Source: Thermohalobaculum sediminis (lineage in GTDB: Bacteria > Pseudomonadota > Alphaproteobacteria > Rhodobacterales > Rhodobacteraceae). Taken from it: 64,000 nucleotides of DNA. Below the pieces are notes generated by a model. The model ran no database searches. It saw only the letters and a program-made list of their open reading frames with translations, and had not been told where the DNA came from. Shown here in pieces: positions 60,170 to 64,000 of this stretch. Position 1 is the first letter of the stretch, and every line of letters starts with the position of its first letter. Position numbers and translations under genes: made by a program. The DNA is taken from positions 163,126 through 227,125 of the forward strand of contig NZ_JAMFKN010000007.1 in NCBI RefSeq assembly GCF_023487995.1, in the 5' to 3' direction.

Positions 60170-61558
60170 TTACGCCCGATCGGGCTTGTCCTTGCGTGCG
60201 GCCTTGCGGGCCTTCAGCGTCTGGCGCAGGCGCCGCCCGCTGCCCTCGCGGTTCTCCTGCGGCACACGGGCGATGGCGAGCGCATCCTCGGGCACGTCGC
60301 GCGTGACCACGGTGCCGGTCGCGACATAGGCGTTCGCGCCCACGCTCACCGGCGCGATCAGCGCGGCGTTGACGCCGATGAAGGCGCCCGCGCCGATGTC
60401 CGTGCGGTGCTTGTCGAAGCCGTCATAGTTGCAGGTGATCGTGCCCGCGCCAAGGTTCGCGCCCGCGCCGACCGAGGCGTCGCCGACATAGGTCAGGTGA
60501 TTTGCCTTGGCGCCGTCGCCGAGGCTTGCGTTCTTAATCTCGACGAAATTGCCGACATGGGCGCCTGCGCCGATGCGCGCGCCGGGCCTAAGCCGCGCGA
60601 AGGGGCCGACGATGGCGCCCTCCCCCACCTCGGCCCCTTCGAGATGGCAGAAGGCGCGGATCTCGGCGCCGTCAGCCACGCGCACGCCGGGGGCGAAGAC
60701 GACGCTGGGGCCGATCGTGACGTCGCGGCCCAGCACCGTGTCCCAGCTGAGGAACACCGTCTCGGGCGCCGTCATGGTCGCGCCCGCCAGCATCGCCTCG
60801 TGCCGCGCGCGGGCCTGGTAGATCGCCTCGGCGCGGGCAAGCTCGACCCGGTCGTTGACGCCCATGGTCTCGACCTCGTCGCAAAGGACGGCGCGGCAGG
60901 CGAGCCCCTCGGCCCGCGCCAGCCCCACCACGTCGGTCAGGTAGTATTCGCCCTGCGCGTTGTCGCAATCCACGCGGTCGAGCAGCCGCAACAGCGTCGC
61001 TGCGTCCGCCGCCATCACGCCGGAATTGCAGCTGCGGATGGCGAGCTCGTCCTCGGTCGCGTCCTTCGCCTCGACGATGCGGTCGAGCATGCCGTCGCCG
61101 CCGAGCACCAGTCGGCCATAGCGCCCGGGCTCGGCCGCCTCGAAGCCCAGCACCGCCACCGCCGCGCCGGCGCGCGCGGCGACGAGGCGGGCGAGCGTTC
61201 CGGGCGCGATGAAGGGCGTGTCGCCGTAGAGGATCACCACGTCGCCCGCGAAGCCCTCGAGCATCGCGCGCGCGGCCAGCACGGCGTGCGCTGTGCCCTT
61301 CTGCTGGGCTTGCAGGCAGATCCGCGCGCCGGGCAGCGCCGCCTCGGCCACCGCACCCACCGCCTCGGCGCCATGGCCGACCACCACGGCGGCCCGCGCG
61401 GGCGCCAGCGTCGCGGCGGCGGCCAGCGCATGGCCAAGCATCGGACGCCCGGCGATGGGGTGGAGCACCTTGGGCAGCGCCGAGCGCATCCGCGTGCCCT
61501 TGCCCGCGGCAAGCACGACGACGGCTATGGGGCGGGCGGTGGGGCTGGACGCTGACAT
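60170..61558 (-). CDS. glmU: Bifunctional UDP-GlcNAc pyrophosphorylase / glucosamine-1-P acetyltransferase
   Basis: A 462-residue enzyme: N-terminal nucleotidyltransferase with VLAAGKGTRMRSALPKVLH and GDTPFIAPGTLARL, then a left-handed beta-helix from about residue 255 with hexapeptide repeats (IGAGAHVGNFVEIKNASLG, ANLGAGTITCNYDG). It makes UDP-N-acetylglucosamine, the precursor of peptidoglycan and lipid A. First gene of the glmU-glmS unit, divergent from gph. Confidence 0.96.
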   Translation of the reverse strand: MSASSPTARPIAVVVLAAGKGTRMRSALPKVLHPIAGRPMLGHALAAAATLAPARAAVVVGHGAEAVGAVAEAALPGARICLQAQQKGTAHAVLAARAMLEGFAGDVVILYGDTPFIAPGTLARLVAARAGAAVAVLGFEAAEPGRYGRLVLGGDGMLDRIVEAKDATEDELAIRSCNSGVMAADAATLLRLLDRVDCDNAQGEYYLTDVVGLARAEGLACRAVLCDEVETMGVNDRVELARAEAIYQARARHEAMLAGATMTAPETVFLSWDTVLGRDVTIGPSVVFAPGVRVADGAEIRAFCHLEGAEVGEGAIVGPFARLRPGARIGAGAHVGNFVEIKNASLGDGAKANHLTYVGDASVGAGANLGAGTITCNYDGFDKHRTDIGAGAFIGVNAALIAPVSVGANAYVATGTVVTRDVPEDALAIARVPQENREGSGRRLRQTLKARKAARKDKPDRA

Positions 61559-61662
61559 TCGCGTTCTATATCCCGAGCGCGTGCCGCCCGCAAAGTGGCG
61601 CGCGGATCAGAAACTGTTTCCGTTCATTGCCGGGACCCGGCGGGGCGGGGCGGAGGGGACGG

Positions 61663-62355
61663 ATGCGAGGCGCGATCTTCGATCTCGACGGGACGCTGGC
61701 GGACACGGCCGAGGATCTGCTCAACGCCGCCAACGCGGCGCTCGCGCCACGCGGCCTGCCGCTGCTCACGATGGCCGAGGACCGGGTGTTCGCGGGCCGC
61801 GGCGGGCGCTCGATGATCCGCCGCGCGCTGTCGCGCGACGGCCGCGACCCGGACGCGCCCGAGTCGGTCGCACTTACGGATGCGCTCTATCTCGACTTGC
61901 TCGATGCCTATACCGGCGCGGTTGCGGTGCATTCGCGCCTCTATGACGGGGTTGGCGCCTGCCTCGACCGGCTGGACGCGCAGGGCTGGCGGCTGGGCGT
62001 CTGCACCAACAAGCCCGAGCGGCTGGCGCTGATGCTGCTCGAGCGGCTGGGCGTGCTGGACCGCTTCGGGGCCGTTCTGGGCGCCGACAGCCTCAGCGTG
62101 CGCAAGCCCGACCCCGAGCATTTCCGCGAGACGGCGCGCCGCATAGGCGCGAACCCCTCCCGCTCGGTCATGCTGGGCGATACCGTCACCGACCGCGAAA
62201 CCGCGCGCGCCGCCGGCGTGCCCTGCGTGCTGGTGAGCTTCGGCTTCGCCGCCGAGCCGCTGGATCAGCTCGCCCCCGAAGCGGTGGCCGCGCATTTCGA
62301 CGAGATCGCGGGCCTGCTGGAGCGCCTGCAGCCCGCGCGGGCCGAATCCGCTTGA
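61663..62355 (+). CDS. gph: HAD-family phosphoglycolate phosphatase
   Basis: The 230-residue protein has HAD motif I FDLDGTLADT, motif II VCTNKP, motif III lysine in VRKPDPEHF and motif IV MLGDTVTDRETA, with an alpha-helical cap. By length and motifs it is a Gph-type phosphatase, removing 2-phosphoglycolate. GGAGGGGACGG precedes the ATG, which excludes the upstream part of the frame. Confidence 0.9.
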   Translation: MRGAIFDLDGTLADTAEDLLNAANAALAPRGLPLLTMAEDRVFAGRGGRSMIRRALSRDGRDPDAPESVALTDALYLDLLDAYTGAVAVHSRLYDGVGACLDRLDAQGWRLGVCTNKPERLALMLLERLGVLDRFGAVLGADSLSVRKPDPEHFRETARRIGANPSRSVMLGDTVTDRETARAAGVPCVLVSFGFAAEPLDQLAPEAVAAHFDEIAGLLERLQPARAESA

Positions 62356-62391
62356 CGAAGGCGCCCCCGCGCGCCTATGTGTCCGCCGCAC

Positions 62392-62467
62392 GGGCGGTTA
62401 GCTCAGTTGGTAGAGCACAGTGTTCACATCGCTGGGGTCACTGGTTCGAGCCCAGTACCGCCCACCA
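62392..62467 (+). tRNA. tRNA-Val (anticodon CAC)
   Basis: The 76-base sequence folds into a standard cloverleaf: acceptor GGGCGGT / ACCGCCC, D-arm GCTCAGTTGGTAGAGC, anticodon stem CAGTG / CGCTG with loop TTCACAT (anticodon CAC, valine GUG), T-arm ACTGG TTCGAGC CCAGT, and an encoded CCA end. It is the likely attachment site of the element that starts with the integrase 65 bases downstream. Confidence 0.97.
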
Positions 62468-62532
62468 TATCCTTTAAATGCAATGCCTTGCGGCTGCAGT
62501 TCTCGGGTGAGACATGCAGGTGAGACATTGCT

Positions 62533-63954
62533 ATGGGGATTCCCGCCTACCTGACTCTCTCGCGACATGGCGTCTACTATATCCGATGGCCGATCCCCGA
62601 GGCGCTGCATCCGTACGGCAAAGTCTCGGATATCAAGGTCTCGCTTCGCACGAGAGATCGTCGTGAGGCTCTGAGCCTAGCGAGACAGCTAGCTGCCCTC
62701 GCAGACATCCTGACCTCCAGAGCGGTGGCCTCCCGAATGCGCTATGATGAAATGCGCGCCGTCATCCAGCGGCACTTCAAATCCCTTCTCGACAAGCGGA
62801 CGGATCACATCGCGGCGAACGGCCGTCTCTCGGGCTACGATCTCGCGGTGCTGGAGAGCGCGCGTACGGTCGCTCAGGCGCCCTTGTCCGCTGAGCTGTG
62901 GTCCGGGCAGCGGGAAGACCGAGACGAGGCTCTACGGCGCTTACAGGCGCTCTACGGATTCTCCGTGGCCCAAGGGACGCCGGAGCACGAAATCCTGTCC
63001 GCCGAGTTCCAGCGCGGCTATCGGGCCTACATCGAAGCCGTGCTGGCGCACGATGCGTCATTCGAGAGCTTCACCTTCGATCCCGCAGCGCCCCGTGCCG
63101 AGATCGTTCAACCCGCCGCGATACCGAATGCAGGGCGAACGTCATTGAAGGACATGGCGGAGCGTTATCTCGAGGAAGGGAAGGTCGGCAATCAGTGGTC
63201 CGCAAAGACGCTGAACGAGAAGGAAGAGCACTTCGCACTGCTGTTTGAGGTGGTTGGAGCCGAGGCGGACGTACGCTCGATAACGTCGAGCGAAGCGCGT
63301 AATCTGAAGGCTGTATTGCTCCACTATCCAAAGAATAGAAATAAGAATCCCAAAACGAGAAACTTACCCCTCGACGAAGTGCTATCAGTCACTGGTGTTT
63401 CTACTATCAGTGTCAAGACGATCAATACGTACCTCGCAGCGTATAGCGCGCTCTTCAAGTGGGGTAAGTCGCATAGATATGTGGATGAAAACTTCTTTGC
63501 GGGCATGAATGTTCGAGGAAGCAGCAAGCGTAGTGGCGATGGCCGAGAAGCATTTAGTCAGGATCAGTGCATGCTGATGCTTTCAGAGCTTCTACACAAC
63601 GAGCGCGGATTGATACGCAAGGACTACCAAAAGTGGGGACCGCTGATAGCGCTCTTCACTGGCGCCCGGTTAGGGGAGATCGCACAGCTCCACCTGAGCG
63701 ACATTCGCAAGAAGGATGATATCTGGTGTTTCGACTTAAATGAAGCTGATGAAAAGCAGCTTAAAACGGATTCCTCAAAGCGCCTTGTGCCCGTTCATTC
63801 GAAGCTAATTGAGTATGGATTTCTCGACTATATCAGAGTGATGGAGCAAAGTAATTCCAGAAAGCTATTTCTCGACTTTCCCTACTGCCCTAAAAATGGA
63901 TGGGGCCGGAGCCTTGGCAGATGTGAGTGGCCCAGATTGGTCGGTCCAAGTTGA
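62533..63954 (+). CDS. Tyrosine recombinase/integrase, C-terminally truncated
   Basis: The protein begins with an N-terminal domain of the DUF6538 type (YLTLSRHGVYYIRWPIPEAL), a SAM-like core-binding domain (about 205-330) and the start of the catalytic domain with FTGARLGEIAQLHLSDI, containing the first catalytic Arg. The usual HxxR, H/W and Tyr residues are missing: after GWGRSLGR the frame ends within about 17 residues, and the other frames give no continuation. Codon use is clearly less GC-rich than the core genes. It was probably the integrase of an element inserted at the tRNA, now broken by a frameshift or insertion near 63920. Confidence 0.85.
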   Translation: MGIPAYLTLSRHGVYYIRWPIPEALHPYGKVSDIKVSLRTRDRREALSLARQLAALADILTSRAVASRMRYDEMRAVIQRHFKSLLDKRTDHIAANGRLSGYDLAVLESARTVAQAPLSAELWSGQREDRDEALRRLQALYGFSVAQGTPEHEILSAEFQRGYRAYIEAVLAHDASFESFTFDPAAPRAEIVQPAAIPNAGRTSLKDMAERYLEEGKVGNQWSAKTLNEKEEHFALLFEVVGAEADVRSITSSEARNLKAVLLHYPKNRNKNPKTRNLPLDEVLSVTGVSTISVKTINTYLAAYSALFKWGKSHRYVDENFFAGMNVRGSSKRSGDGREAFSQDQCMLMLSELLHNERGLIRKDYQKWGPLIALFTGARLGEIAQLHLSDIRKKDDIWCFDLNEADEKQLKTDSSKRLVPVHSKLIEYGFLDYIRVMEQSNSRKLFLDFPYCPKNGWGRSLGRCEWPRLVGPS

Positions 63955-64000
63955 TTGTTAGTGCATGGCAGGCGCTCGGTCGATTGAAGTGATGCCCTCC
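63955..64000. other. Window end after truncated integrase
   Basis: Forty-six bases remain. They do not encode the missing integrase C-terminus in any frame and are too short to identify. Confidence 0.4.

Overview
The window is high-GC DNA from an alphaproteobacterium, most likely a member of the Rhodobacterales (Paracoccaceae/Rhodobacteraceae). This rests on a MucR/Ros-family regulator, the core order phoH-ybeY-corC-lnt-metK-trmB, a glmU-glmS pair, heavy use of ATGA/GTGA start-stop overlaps, and many ABC importers for organic nitrogen compounds. It contains 57 protein genes (one cut by the left edge), one tRNA gene and one clear gene relic. No rRNA, CRISPR array or complete insertion sequence was seen.

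Positions 1-15.0 kb hold a catabolic patchwork for N-methylated or amino compounds. It contains a flavoprotein (partial), a GcvT-like demethylase, a class III aminotransferase, a GFA-like protein, a divergent glutamine-synthetase relative, two Rieske oxygenases and a polyamine-type ABC importer. The importer is split: the binding protein is at 6.2 kb on the plus strand, and the permeases and ATPase are at 10.9-13.8 kb on the minus strand. Between them lies a disturbed stretch (8.5-10.4 kb) with an AT-richer PanE-like gene and a chimeric relic joining the tail of a Rieske paralogue to the tail of a PotA-like gene.

Positions 15.4-22.2 kb are a peptide/amide importer operon (binding protein, two permeases, fused double ATPase) ending in an amidase. 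A relative of the large subunit of N,N-dimethylformamidase faces it, followed by an EamA-type exporter. Positions 25.5-32.2 kb are a tightly overlapping operon: acyl-CoA synthetase, fused E1 alpha-beta, lipoyl E2, free-standing acyl carrier protein and malic enzyme. No E3 gene is present. This is the most unusual gene set in the window. Positions 32.4-38.3 kb carry an ATP-grasp enzyme, a CMD/AhpD-like protein and a complete branched-chain-type ABC importer, closed by a strong terminator.

Positions 38.3-46.5 kb contain a META-domain protein, hutF-hutC, an M15 peptidase with peptidoglycan-binding repeats, a flavin reductase-mtnP-PLP dehydratase operon and an acetyltransferase. From 46.6 kb the content becomes core: mucR, miaB, nhaA, an isochorismatase-like hydrolase, phoH-ybeY-corC-lnt, metK, trmB, two lipoproteins, glmU-glmS, gph and tRNA-Val(CAC). 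At the right edge an AT-richer tyrosine recombinase starts 65 bases after the tRNA and loses its catalytic C-terminus, which marks the border of an integrated element. The lnt frame has no stop before metK and runs far into it, so a frameshift or assembly error is likely there.
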